A stretch of 23,840 nt of DNA. It comes from Paratrimastix pyriformis (lineage: Eukaryota > Preaxostyla > Paratrimastigidae). A program made the position numbers and the translations under genes. Positions 1-9,957 of the stretch are shown here, piece after piece. The number at the start of each line of letters is the position of its first letter. Within the stretch, counting starts at the first letter, position 1. The notes under the pieces are model-generated. The model searched no databases and had not been told where the DNA came from. It saw only the letters and a program-made list of their open reading frames with translations. The DNA is taken from positions 1 to 23,840 of the forward strand of contig JAPMOS010000364.1 in assembly GCA_027972325.1 (NCBI GenBank), written 5' to 3'.

Positions 1-2160
1 GGTCGGTACATTTCGCTTTTGTGGTGGGGTGAGGGGGACCTGCATCGGGTCCTGGCCCTATCAATGTGATCGTGGTCTTACTGGTAGTTTGTTGGATGAT
101 CTCTTTTGTCGCAGAGTCCGTGTTCCGGTTCGTTTCAAAGCCTCTGGACTCGTCCTCGCCCAACTATCGAAACTTGACATTGGCAATGGAGGATGGATTC
201 GCTGAGCCGCTTGTGGAGGCTCCTACCTCCCTTTGAGGTGCTCATCTATGAAGACGATTTAGAATTGGACAAGTTTGTGGGGTGAAGGATTGGACATCCT
301 GGACCACCGAATGGAGGAATTACCTGAGTCGCTCAGCCACTACGATTGTTGGGGACTTCTCCTGGAGTTGCTCCTGAAAGCGATTAGGAAGCCAATCCTG
401 GCTGCTTTGTGACTGGGAAACAAGTTCATGGCAAGGTCTGTCAGGTGGGGGTTGGGAATGATCATCTCTTGGTAGGTGCAAGACCCTATGATGAAGGTGT
501 TCCGTGTGCTATGTGTGGTGAGGGCCCGCCAGTGTATCGGTCGTGGCGCCGGCCGATTTTGCCGGGGAGCGGTCGGGCAGTTCGAGAATGTGCCTGGCAA
601 GACGGTCATCGTGCTGCCGCTGGTTGCAGATCGGTGGCCGACGTGATGCGGTGGTTTGCGACGAGCGGTCTCACCGCGGACCAAATCAAACTGAAGGATC
701 GCGATTTGGATTCGGGGCGGTGGGACGGGGCTTCGTCCTCCGTCCCGACGAGGTCCCAGGGCCCGGGCTATGGCGCGGAGGGGCAGGAAGTGGGGGCTGT
801 TGTTGTTGCGGATACGGGCGGGCTGTGAGTGTAGGAGCTGGGCGGGTTGTGGACGGGTGCGTGGGGGTGGGCAGCTGCTGTGATCATCGGCCCCCTGTCC
901 TTCTGTGTTGGCACTGTCTGAAAACGAGTGGAAGGGAGCTGGTAAAGGTGCAGAAAGGGGACTGGGTGGAGAATAATGGAAGGGTGGGCGCAATTGGAGG
1001 TGGATCGTGTAATCGCGAGTTTTGTTTGGGGGCACGATGTATTGAATACCGAAACGAGGGGAAAGGGGCGAGGGATATGGGAAAAGGAAAGAAGGGGTGG
1101 GGCTTGGTTGGAATGGGAGGAATCATTATGCAACTGAGGGTGGAACAGATGGTGGAATTGGTGGAGAGGTGGAAGGTAAAATTGGGTGGGTGGAATATCA
1201 CAGACAAGAAGGAGGAACAGATTGGGTGGGGAATTAATAAAGGGGTAAATGTAGTTGATCCAAAGAGGGGCGAAGCGTGGTTGTCTGGGTTGGATAAAGA
1301 CTGTAATGAGGGAATGCTGGTACGGAGAGACCTCTGGAAGGGGCGAAGGGCCGGTGGTGGACGGAGAGATGGGATCAGGAGGGTTGGCGGGGTTGGGATG
1401 GCTGTTTTCTCCCGCGTTTTCTGGTGGGCTGAGCGCCTACTTTCCAACTGTGGTTGGATGGTGTGCCGCTTGGTGTGGTGGCTGCATTGGGTGGCGGCTG
1501 CCCTCAGGTTGGTGTGGTATGTCTAGCCGATGTCTCGTTGGTCTGTGGATGGAGGAAGATGGATGGAGAGTTTCTAATCATGCTTTGATCATAGTCTCCC
1601 GGCTGGACAGAGTGCTTTGCCTCGGAGGTGGGCCCTGTCTGGTGTCGGAAATAACTACCGGTTTGTTGGTTGTTGGGACGTCTGGCAGCGGCTCATCCTT
1701 AGAATTTCAGATATCTGGCCCCTGAGATGCCTGTCTGACCGTCTGGTCAGATGGAAGATCCTTCTCTGGGATGTTGCTGATGCGGCACGTTCTTTGGGAG
1801 AAGTCTGTCTTTCCGGTATTCTTTTGTCATCTTCAGAAACTTTTAGGAATGTGGCCGCTGATTCTGTTAAGGCTGGTCAAGGGCAGCCTGGATTGTGTTT
1901 GAGCTTTCCTGGAATGGGGTTGGTCTGTGTACCCTCTTTTCAGTCATCAATTCCAATACTGGACTCAGCAGATGGGAGCTCCAATGCCATCCGCACAAAC
2001 CTCCGAATGAATGGGCAACTTTGGACGACGTCTGAAGGTCTGTGTGAGTATTCATTTATTACAGTTTACTCATTTCCTGAGATCGATGATCTCGGTAGGA
2101 CTGGTGGTGACGCTAGGGCCGGTCAAGGGGTCAACGGTCAAACCAGGACCCCTTAACACC
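1..2160. other. no recognisable gene
   Basis: I see no conserved domain, RNA gene or convincing coding frame here. Several long open frames overlap on both strands, but their translations are low-complexity (Pro/Ser/His-rich on one strand, Gly/Trp/Arg-rich on the other), as expected from skewed base composition. From about position 820 the plus strand becomes G-rich and C-poor, resembling the LINE body further right; about 1500-2160 is more T-rich. It may hold degraded repeat DNA. Confidence 0.5.
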
Positions 2161-2318
2161 CGCAGCGGTTCCTGCGGGTGCTGGAAGAGGGCCGCTGGGC
2201 TACGTCGGCGGGATGCCCTAGGGATCGTTACCCTGGGGTGGCCAGAGAGGTCGAGGACAACCTGGCTAAAATGTGGCAGGCAAACCTCACCGAGTGGTAC
2301 GAGGAAAACCCGATGGGG

Positions 2319-2562
2319 ACAACCTCAAGAAGGAAAACCCGCCGTCGGGGACAACCTCAAGAATCGCTGGGCGACACCGGCTGGGTGGGGATGGACACGA
2401 TGGAGAAAACCCCAAGGGGGACAACCTCAAGAAGGAAGCCCGTCGGGGACAACCTCAAGGGGCATCGCTGGGCGACATCGGCTGGGTGGGGACGGACACG
2501 GAGGAGAAAACCAAGGGGACAACCTCAAGAAGGAAGAAACCCGCCGAAGGGACAACCTCATG
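2319..2562 (+). repeat. about 100-bp tandem repeat, 2.5-3 copies
   Basis: The word acaacctcaag (last copy shortened) recurs at 2319, 2351, 2421, 2449, 2519 and 2552. It comes in pairs about 28-33 bp apart, and the pairs recur every 98-103 bp, so the larger unit is near 100 bp with two copies of the short word in each. The intervening text, including gctgggcgac and ggctgggtggggacgg-like stretches, is shared too. Unit lengths are not multiples of three throughout, so selection on a protein repeat is not obvious. Function unknown. Confidence 0.8.
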
Positions 2563-2759
2563 AGGGAAGGAGCAGAGGAGAACCCCGACTTTGGGGAAAA
2601 CCTCGATGGTGGGATGGAGGACGATGCCGGGGATGGGAATGCGGCACAGGCTGGCGACATCGGGGCATACTTTGGCTCAGGTGGCTGGGGCTGGCTTCCT
2701 TTTGCTTACGGTCTGTGCGAATGTTTTCCTTGTTGCCGTTTGCCTTGTAGACTCCTTTG

Positions 2760-4200
2760 AGTTTCGGCAGTGCTCTTGGGACAGGGAGGTTTGGAAAGGA
2801 GACTGGCTCGGATATCATGGTTGCAAGTGATAATGTACGCTTGGGGGGACTTGGAAGGTCTAGCATGCCAGGCCAATTGGAATTTTATTGTTGACCGATT
2901 TAAGAGATGGGTGGGGATGAGAGGAGGGGCTGGAAAGGGGGGTGGGCTGACATTGACTTGGCTGAGTTTTGAAAAAGCTGGTTGGGTTGGTTGAGTTTTA
3001 TTGTAATGACGATGACATCGGTAAAAAGATTGGAGGCGGTGGGGAGCAGGATTGCTATGGAGGTGGAAATGGAGTGGGGGAGGTGATGGAGAGCTGGAGG
3101 ATGGTAATGGGGGCGGAATGTATAGAGGAATAGTTAATGTCACTGGCCACCGCTGCTGGATCAGCACGGCCCTCCAGGTGGTTGAGGCGGCTGGGGGTGG
3201 GGGAGTTGTACGAGATATTGCGGGGAGGTCATGGGACCCCCGGGTGGGAAGAAGGGGGTGTGGAGGGGAGGGAGCGAGGGGGTTTGGACGAAGGGCAGGA
3301 TGGGGAAGCGGAGGAGGCCTCGTTGAATTGCTGCGGAGGTCTGGGATAGCGGCAAAGGTAACTGTGGAAGTGGAGGACATGTCAGGAGTGTGAGCTTATG
3401 AGTAGCGGAACGGAGAGAGAAGCGATCTAACGGTGAGATTGGAGCGGGATCTGGAGAAAATGAGTGACGCTGTGGGAAGGGTGATCCTTTCAAATCAGAG
3501 GATACGAAAAGGTGCCCTGGGTGTGGGGTGGATCGTTGGCATGCGAGGGAGGAGCGGGTGGTGGGAACAGAGGGTGTTATGGTCGTCCAAGTGACGCGGG
3601 GTAGGGAAGGGATGGTTGATAAGAGGCAATGGAGGTCCAGCCGGATGTGGTGGAAGTGGGCGGTAAGGTGTATCACATGGTAGCGGTGGCGGAGTTTTGT
3701 GGGAGAAGGGGGTGGGCGACACTGGGTGGCGGTCAAAAGATGGAGACCAATGGTGGAGGTTTAATGACAGCAGGGTCGGAGAAGTTGGGGAAGAGGAAGC
3801 AGGTCATGGAGATGTGTTCCTATGGAGGGGCAGGAAAAGGCTTCGAAGATGAGGAAGTCGGCCCTGGGACCGGCGTTCGGAGGTGTGAAGATGCAGATGG
3901 GAGGTGGGAAGGCTGGGGAGCGGGATGGGCCGGGGCGGAGCAGTGCATGGGGTGGGTGTGGAAGCCTATCTGCAGTGGGGATAGTTACCCGAAGTCAGGG
4001 TGCCTGCGGGGAGGGGAAGGGAGTGAAGGCGCGGAGAAGGGAAGGGGAAAAGGGATGCGCAGAGGAAGAGGCAAAAAAGCGAAAATGCTGGATATTGAGC
4101 GGGTGTATGATGAGAAGGCGGAGGCGGAAGAATTTTGTGGGGTGGAAAAGTGGTGCGAAAAAAGGAGGCTAACTTGGGGCGGGGCTGCCGGGGAAAGAGG
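2760..4200 (+). other. G-rich region, probable LINE 5' part / ORF1 remnant
   Basis: The plus strand stays rich in G and A and poor in C, continuous with the LINE ORF2 that follows, suggesting this is upstream LINE sequence. No clean ORF1 is visible. A short Cys-His cluster can be read at 3513-3542 (CPGCGVDRWH), with another Cys/His-containing stretch near 3666-3720. These could be decayed zinc knuckles of the type many I-group LINEs carry in ORF1, but spacing is imperfect and chance cannot be excluded. Confidence 0.3.
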
Positions 4201-4207
4201 AGGATCG

Positions 4208-5110
4208 GGTGAGGGTGGTCGGATGGAATGTGCGGGGCTGGGCTCGGAATGGAAAAGAAAAATGATTTGCTGAAGGTGGGTCGAACGGACGTAGCTTTTG
4301 CAGGAAACGAAAGGAACGAGGGACAATAAAGAATTTCTGCAGGAAAAATGGATGAAGGGGTGGTGCTGGAGGAGCTCTGTGGCGGAGGAGTCTGTTAAGC
4401 ACCCGAGAGGTGATGATTGGGTATAGAAAAACACTGCAAGTGGCAGTTCGAAAGATTACGGAGGTGATTCCTGGTTATCTCATGTTTATGGACTGGACGG
4501 AGGGAAGAATCAGATGAGACTCATCAACATGTATTTTCCTACTGGGGACGGAGAGGCGAACGTGAGGGTAAGGAGTGTGATCTTGGAGCGGTTGGAGGAG
4601 TGTGTGGCGGGGGCGTCGGATGGGAGAGGAGTCGTGGTGTACACAGATGCGAACGGATGGGCTAAGGAAGGAGGGAGCAAGAGAAACTGGGATTGTATGA
4701 TGTGGCGAAGATGGTTGGGAAGGCGGGGAGATAACTTTATCCGGAGCCGGAAGGGTGGGACGGTGGCGAAGAGAGAGCATGATGGGAAGGGGGGCCGGTT
4801 GGATTTGTGTCTGTCGACGCAGGGGACAATGGGGAGGGTGCTGGACAATTTGTTTGTTTGGCGGAATGATGAGATTCAGTGGCAGGCGGTCACGGATCAC
4901 CACATGATTGTAACGGATCTCCGAAACATGGCGCCCTCTGCGGTGAAAATGGCTCGGAGGAAGGTGGCCATCTGCCCTTCCGGACGGATGTGGAGGCACT
5001 GTTGCGGGACAAGAAGAAGGAGTATGATGTTATGGTTGGGAAAATGGAAAAGTACCGTGGGAAGGTTGCGCAAATGTTGCGAGAGGCAGCTGTGAAGGGG
5101 AGGAGCCATC
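4208..5110 (+). pseudogene. LINE ORF2: APE-type endonuclease domain
   Basis: This domain nicks target DNA to prime reverse transcription. The start is marked by WNVRGW at 4224-4241, matching the first strand of exo/endonuclease/phosphatase folds. A long open frame from 4514 gives MRLINMYFPTGDGE (the usual N-x-Y-x-P strand), VVYTDANGW in the place of the GDFN-type motif, GGRLDLCLS, and TDHHMIV at 4892-4912 matching the terminal SDH catalytic motif. The first ~300 bp lie in a different frame from the rest, with several interruptions between 4255 and 4510, so no continuous product could be made. The assignment to an AP-endonuclease-like rather than restriction-like LINE is firm. Confidence 0.8.
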
Positions 5111-5120
5111 ATTTGAACAG

Positions 5121-6620
5121 ATGAGTGAGTTTCTTCGGGTGACAGCTGGCTGCGTTTTCGGCTATAGGGATGTGATGAATACGGATCGAGATTTTGAGCC
5201 TTTCAGGATAAAGAAATTGAGGAGGAGAGCGCTGGCGGAGGAGGACTTGAGTAAGAGGAAGGAGATGTTGAAACAGCTGGCGAAGATGAGGTCGGTGCAT
5301 TATGGTAAGAGATAGGGCATTGGAGGGAAAGCGCAAGCGTATCTATAAGGTATCATGACGGATGGCGCGGCGCCAGTACAACCTACGTGACTCGAAATGC
5401 GGAGGAAGATGGACAGGGTGGTGTCGGACCCGGCGGAGGTTAAGAGGGATGGTGGGGTTTCATGGCGGGGCTTGCAAAAGGAAGCTGCCGGTGGGGGACG
5501 GGGGGCAAAGACTGAAGGAGGTAACGGGAGGCGTGGGTGGAAGGGTAATTATGACGATGCATGATATCCAGACAATACTGGGGGCGTTGCCGGACGGGAA
5601 AGCGGCTGGCCCGGATGGAGTGACGGCGGAGATGGTCCATGCTTGTCAGGACGAAATTAAGGAGTGGTTGGGGAGGCGATACAACGAGATGTTGCAGAAG
5701 TCTGAGGTTCCTGAGGAGCTGAAACTCAGCTCGGTCTATATGGCAACCAAATCGCAGACGGAGCATCCGGGGATCCGGCGGGAAGAAGGCCTATAACTTT
5801 AATACAGGTCTTTTGAAAGGACTGCAGGTAGTGATTGCCTCGAGATTTCAAGACTGGTGCGTTGAAAAAGGGGTATTCGGGGCGGAGCAGTTTGGTTTCC
5901 TGAGGGATCGGAGGATTGAGACGCCGATTGCCGAGATTTTGGGGGTGTTGACGGACTCGAAGATTATGGGAGGTAAGGAGTTCCACATGTGCGCGCTAGA
6001 TATAAGAAAGGCCTATGATACAGTTGACATGGAGGCGCTCAGAAAGGGTTGAGAAGGATGGGGGTGGAAGAGGAATTTGTCAGGTATGTGGACAGCTTGT
6101 ATGAGGGAGAAAGGCGCGTGATCACGGGGTACGGGTTGACGGATAGCTATGACATTGAGAGAGGGAATTAGTCAGGGGGACCCGTTGTCCTGCCTGCTGT
6201 TTATCTCCTTCATGGAGAGTCTTGGCGGAGGTGAGACGACAGGAGGCTATATTCTGGATAGCGGCAGGAAGGTAAAGGTGTTGGCATTTGCGGACGACAT
6301 TATGTTGGTGACGAGAACAAGGGAACAGATGGTCCGTTTGGTGAATACGGTAAGGCGGAAAGTGGAAGAGGCTGGTATGGAGCTGTCGTGGAGCAAGTGT
6401 GACTACCTGTGTGGCGGGGGTGAAGGGAAGACGGACTTGGATCTGGGAGAGGGTCGGAAGATCAGAGTGCAGCAAAGGGTGGAGCAATTCGGTATCTTGG
6501 GATATGGATAGATGAGGAGATGAACATGAAGGTCAACACGGAGAAGGTGATCCAGAAAATGTGTGGGCGACTGCACAGGCTCATGGACAAGAAGGTCCCT
6601 CCGAGGTTGATGGTGCAAAT
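5121..6620 (+). pseudogene. LINE ORF2: reverse transcriptase domain
   Basis: RT motifs appear in order. PDGKAAGPDGVTAEM (about 5590-5634) is the fingers motif; AEQFGFLRDRR (about 5884-5916) is the template-contact motif; LDIRKAYDTVD (about 5997-6029) holds the first catalytic Asp; SQGDPLSCLLF (about 6171-6203) follows; FADDIML (about 6288-6308) is the catalytic FADD box. A thumb-like region runs to about 6620. At least three frame changes separate these blocks, for example between 5790 and 5813 and between 6045 and 6149. The spacing of motifs is otherwise normal for a non-LTR RT. The region 5121-5315 just upstream is a short open, charged linker (RRRALAEEDLSKRKEML). Confidence 0.88.
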
Positions 6621-7580
6621 GATTAATGAGTGTGTCTCGACTTGCCTACAATACACGGCGAGGCAGTGCCCAATGCCGACAAGGGACTTTGGAAACGCTG
6701 GAAGCAGAGATATGCGAGGGTGTTCAGGGAAATCGGAGGTTGTATTGGGAAATGCGACCCGGCAGAGGTGCTGTTCTTTCCGGAGGAGGAAGGGGTATGG
6801 GGCTGAAGGACCCGATTGATGTCCATGATATGATGGTGATGACACAAATTCTGGGGAGGATGGCGGACGAGCAGGGGTGTGGAGTGGTGCTGAGGAGGAG
6901 ATCGCGCTGCTGCAGAAATTGTGGACGACGCGTGAGCCGCTGTTGGATGATGCAGGGAAGTGGGTGAAGATGCACGGGCAGGAGAAGATGCCGGGGGTGG
7001 TGATTGGGGCGTTGCAGGTGATGCACAGGAGAGACATGGCGATCCTGAGGGACGGTGAGAAACTGAAGGAGGAAGTGAAGTACGGCATGCCGACGACACT
7101 GGAAGAGATGGCGGAGCCCTGCAAGATAACAAAGAAGCACAGACAGACCCTCATGAAAAGGAAGATTCGGAGTGTGGCGGACCTCATCATAGGGGAAGAT
7201 TTCATTGGAAGGGGTGATGCCGCAGTATGTGGAGATGATCAAAAGCGGGTGTGTCTGTATGGTAACAGGGTGAGTCCGGACTATCTGCAATTGGCGAGGC
7301 GGATTCGGGAGGAGGAGTCGGCGGAGGAGGGGCGGAAGAGGCGGAGAGTGGAGAAGGAGGAAGCAATGCAGATAAGGGGAATGAAGGAAGGGAGTGAGAG
7401 TCGGGGGGTTGGGGCGGTCGGGAAGCGAAACCAAGAGTCAAGAGGCAAGCAAAGTTGCAGTGCGTCGGGGAAGGTAGCAGTGAAACAGAGGAAACATGGG
7501 AGGGAGGATGGGGTGGGAAAGGGGAGAGTAAGAAGGGAAGGAGCGAGAAGAAGATGGGGAGGGAGGGGGTCGGATGCAGA
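6620..7580 (+). pseudogene. LINE ORF2: connector between RT and RNase H
   Basis: An open frame at 6877-7584 encodes a helical, charged stretch followed by a very basic, low-complexity Arg/Lys/Glu/Gly tail (about 7310-7584). No domain is recognised. Its place between RT and RNase H and its frame-open length support it as the connector of the same polyprotein. The basic tail may be a nucleic-acid-binding linker, or simply reflect the GA-rich composition of the strand. Confidence 0.5.
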
Positions 7581-7741
7581 TTGAGGCGAGCGTGAAGAGG
7601 GAGGGCGGAAGGGCAGGTGGAGGGAGGGGGAACAAGAAGGGGAGGGCGAGGGCTGGTGAGTGGGACGAGGTGGAAAAGGCGGGAGGAGTTGATGGCGGAG
7701 TGTGATGAGGTGGAAGTAAGAGTGGTGGAGCCAGAGGCGGA

Positions 7742-8160
7742 ATGGAGGTTGTTTATACTGATGGGAGTGCGACAAGAAGCCGGAAGGAAAGACGGGCGGC
7801 GTTCGCGGTGATTGAGAGATTAAAAAATGGGGCGCTGGCGGTGAGCGGGGAGGAGGTGTTCGGGTCGGGGCAGACTAACAATGAAGCGGAGTTGGAGGCT
7901 ATTCTGGAGGCTATTCGGATTGGACAGGATGCGAATGTGGAAGTGAGAACGGACAGTAAAGTGGCAAAGGGGTGGGTTGAGGGACTGATAAAGGGTTGGT
8001 GGAAACCAACGGATCTGATAGAATCGAAGGCGGAGGGACTGCTGCGGAGGGGCAGCGGATTGTGAAGGAGCATCGTGGAGATACGAATGGTCTGGGTTAA
8101 GGGACATCAGGAAACTAGTGCGTCGCTGGATGCGGAGGGGAACAGATTGGCAGACAAGAT
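7742..8160 (+). pseudogene. LINE ORF2: RNase H domain
   Basis: All four catalytic positions of RNase HI are visible. YTDGSAT (about 7754) carries the first Asp, NNEAELEAI (about 7880) the Glu, RTDSKVAKG (about 7950) the second Asp, and WVKGHQ with NRLADKIAG (about 8091-8166) the last His/Asp pair. The first three sit in one open frame (7742-8065); the last pair is in the same frame but after a stop near 8063-8065. The domain would degrade the RNA strand of the RNA-DNA hybrid during LINE replication. RNase H restricts the LINE to the I-like group of clades. Confidence 0.85.
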
Positions 8161-8486
8161 TGCGGGACGGAGCATAAAGATGGAGCCGAGCGTGGTGCCC
8201 GAAGAGAAAGGATGGGGATTCAAGCTGGTGCGGAGAAGTGACGGGAAGGAGGTGGAGACAGACTTCAGAGAGGTGATGAAGGAATGGGGGAGGAAAAGTC
8301 GCATGTGGAGGGCGGCTCGTAAAAAGAAAAACGAGATTGTGTTAATTAACGCAGAGAGTCGCAACGGAGGGATCAACGCGCAAACGATGAGGTGTGAGAT
8401 GTCAGGGAAGCTGGCGATGATGGCAATCCTGCAGCGGTATATCACGGCCAACATCCGGTTCTACATCAACGGGGAGGGATGGGAAG

Positions 8487-8540
8487 TGTTGGTGTGGGGT
8501 GAGGGACCACATGAACCACTTGGTGTTTGAGTGCCCAGGG
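8487..8540 (+). pseudogene. LINE ORF2: C-terminal Cys-Cys-His-Cys motif
   Basis: Reading from 8487 gives CWCGVRDHMNHLVFECPG, the C-x-C...H...C arrangement with the H-L-x-F-x-C-P signature seen at the C-terminus of many LINE ORF2 proteins. It lies in a different frame from the preceding open stretch (8075-8530), implying a break just before it. Confidence 0.75.
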
Positions 8541-9773
8541 ATGGCGGGATGTGTGGGGAGAGATGGAAAGGGGCGGATGCTGTGAAGCTAATTGAGTGGT
8601 TGGACAAGGCGGAGGGAGCTGAAGACCCGGACCAGCTGCTCGAGGAGAAGTGGGTAGAGCCGATGGGAGAGTGTGTGAAGATAAGGGGCAGGCAGATCAC
8701 GAAGGTGAGGCTATGGCAATTGATGGAGAGGTCCCGGGGGAGATGGTTTCGGGCGAGAACATGGGACAGTTTTTGGGAAACGTTCTCGACAGAGGTAGCT
8801 GAGATGTGTGACCGATATGAGGAAGGAAAAGCACGACAGTAAAGGAGGGGCGGACGCATATGAGTACGCTGAGGAACCAATGGACGACTCCCACTATATC
8901 TTCGTTGCTGAGACAGGCGGGAAGCCTAACGGTGATGGCGTTTTCGCACCCAGGAATGCGGATCTCAGTTTCCCAGAGTATAGAACGCCGAGTAAGGAAG
9001 ACTGGTTCCTGGGAGGTTCGGTGGATGGGTACGGGCTATTTAAGGAGAATCGGGACTTGTTGATTTATGCGAATCCGGAATATAACCCCCAGGAGGAGAT
9101 GGATCGGTTTTTCCGAGCAATTGGAGAGTGGGCGGAGAGTCCGATTGGTAGAGGGAGGGAAAAGAGCGTTTAGATGCATTGTTATTGTGCCGTACGGGGA
9201 AGGGAAAGCGAACAGAATCCAGCCGGGGGTGAGCCGAAGCACGGTGTGAGCTTGGCGATCAAGGGGACATTCAGATGCGTGAGCTTTTCATCATCCAGGA
9301 GGGTGGGTTTGCTTTTGGGAGCCGAGTTTCTGGCGCACTGGGAGGAAAGTGGTGGGGAAGGCGCGGTTTGATGTGGGGATTCTGATGTTTGAGAATGGGC
9401 GGGCTAGGGAGAGATTCCCGATGGATCCAGCCCGTTGTGGGCTTTGGAGGCGATGTTGAGGAAGGAGGCCGGGAGTCGCATGGTGCAGGTAAACTATGAG
9501 GGCCGCCCGAGAGATGGGGAAACGCTTTACAACTGGAGGGGGATATCGGAGGCGGTGGTGACGAAGGTGATGAGGAGGTTGAGAGCGAAGTGCGGCTTTA
9601 AGATGGAATACGCGAATGCATGTAGACTGGCAGCGGAAATGGGAATTGTGGATGAAGACACTCAAAAGGAGGTGGGAAGCGAGCTGGCAGGAATCAGGAA
9701 AACGATGCTCATAGCGATTCAGCAAAGGAAGAAGTGCGAAAAATTCGAGGCAGGAATGAAAGAAGAGCTGTAG
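8541..9773 (+). pseudogene. unassigned C-terminal region of the LINE
   Basis: Three successive open stretches (8531-8842, 8808-9173, 9435-9773) continue after the zinc motif with the same GA-rich composition. The first includes LIEWLDKAEGAEDP and WQLMERSRGRWF; the second has an aromatic, acidic composition (EYRTPSKEDWFLGG); the third is helical and charged (VVTKVMRRLRAKCGF) and ends at TAG 9771-9773. I recognise no domain. It may be an extended ORF2 C-terminus or an extra small ORF; most LINEs of this group end soon after the zinc motif, so about 400 further codons is unusual. Frame changes separate the pieces. Confidence 0.45.
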
Positions 9774-9937
9774 TCCGGAAGTCGGCGGAGACCGCCCCTG
9801 GGGGGACGGTAGCCGACCCATGAACTCCCTGGGGTGCTCTTTCTGCAGGACTTGTCCTGCGGGAAGGCGGCCCGGGGGGGATCATGTCACCCGCGGGCTT
9901 CGGCCCGATTCCGGACTCGGCGCAAGCCGGGAAGTAT
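9774..9937 (+). other. LINE 3' untranslated end with hairpins
   Basis: Two compact stem-loops are readable. One is gcaggac-tt-gtcctgc at 9845-9860, a 7-bp perfect stem. The other is cgggc-ttcg-gcccg at 9894-9907, a 5-bp stem closing a C(UUCG)G tetraloop, an exceptionally stable RNA hairpin. A longer imperfect pairing (ccggactcgg...ccgg) follows before the (CA)n. LINE reverse transcriptases often recognise structured 3' ends, so these are candidates for that recognition signal. Confidence 0.6.
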
Positions 9938-9957
9938 CACACACACACACACACACC
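9938..9957 (+). repeat. (CA)n microsatellite at the LINE 3' terminus
   Basis: About ten CA dinucleotides follow the hairpin region, and the integrase coding of the neighbouring element resumes on the other strand immediately after. Many LINEs end in short tandem repeats made during target-primed reverse transcription; this one most simply marks the LINE end. Confidence 0.75.

Larger units (their letters stand above)
4208..9957 (+). mobile_element. decayed LINE, RNase H-bearing I/Tad/R1-like group
   Basis: Ordered on the plus strand are an APE-type endonuclease, a reverse transcriptase, an RNase H domain and a Cys-Cys-His-Cys motif, the order expected of ORF2 in LINEs of the I group (I, Tad, R1, LOA, Ingi and relatives). 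The domains are spread over different frames, with breaks between the endonuclease start and body, before and after the RT fingers, before RNase H and at the zinc motif, so this copy is inactive. The 3' end is marked by stable hairpins and a (CA)n tract at 9938-9957. The 5' end is uncertain; the base skew suggests it begins well upstream of 4208. The clade assignment rests on domain content only. Confidence 0.85.

Noticed and set aside
340-1526. Long overlapping open frames on both strands
   Set aside because: Translations are low-complexity and reflect the G-rich/C-poor strand skew; no motif or intron support.
2178-2750. 190-codon open frame over the 100-bp tandem repeats
   Set aside because: Repeat unit lengths are not consistent multiples of three and two other frames are equally open, so coding is not supported.
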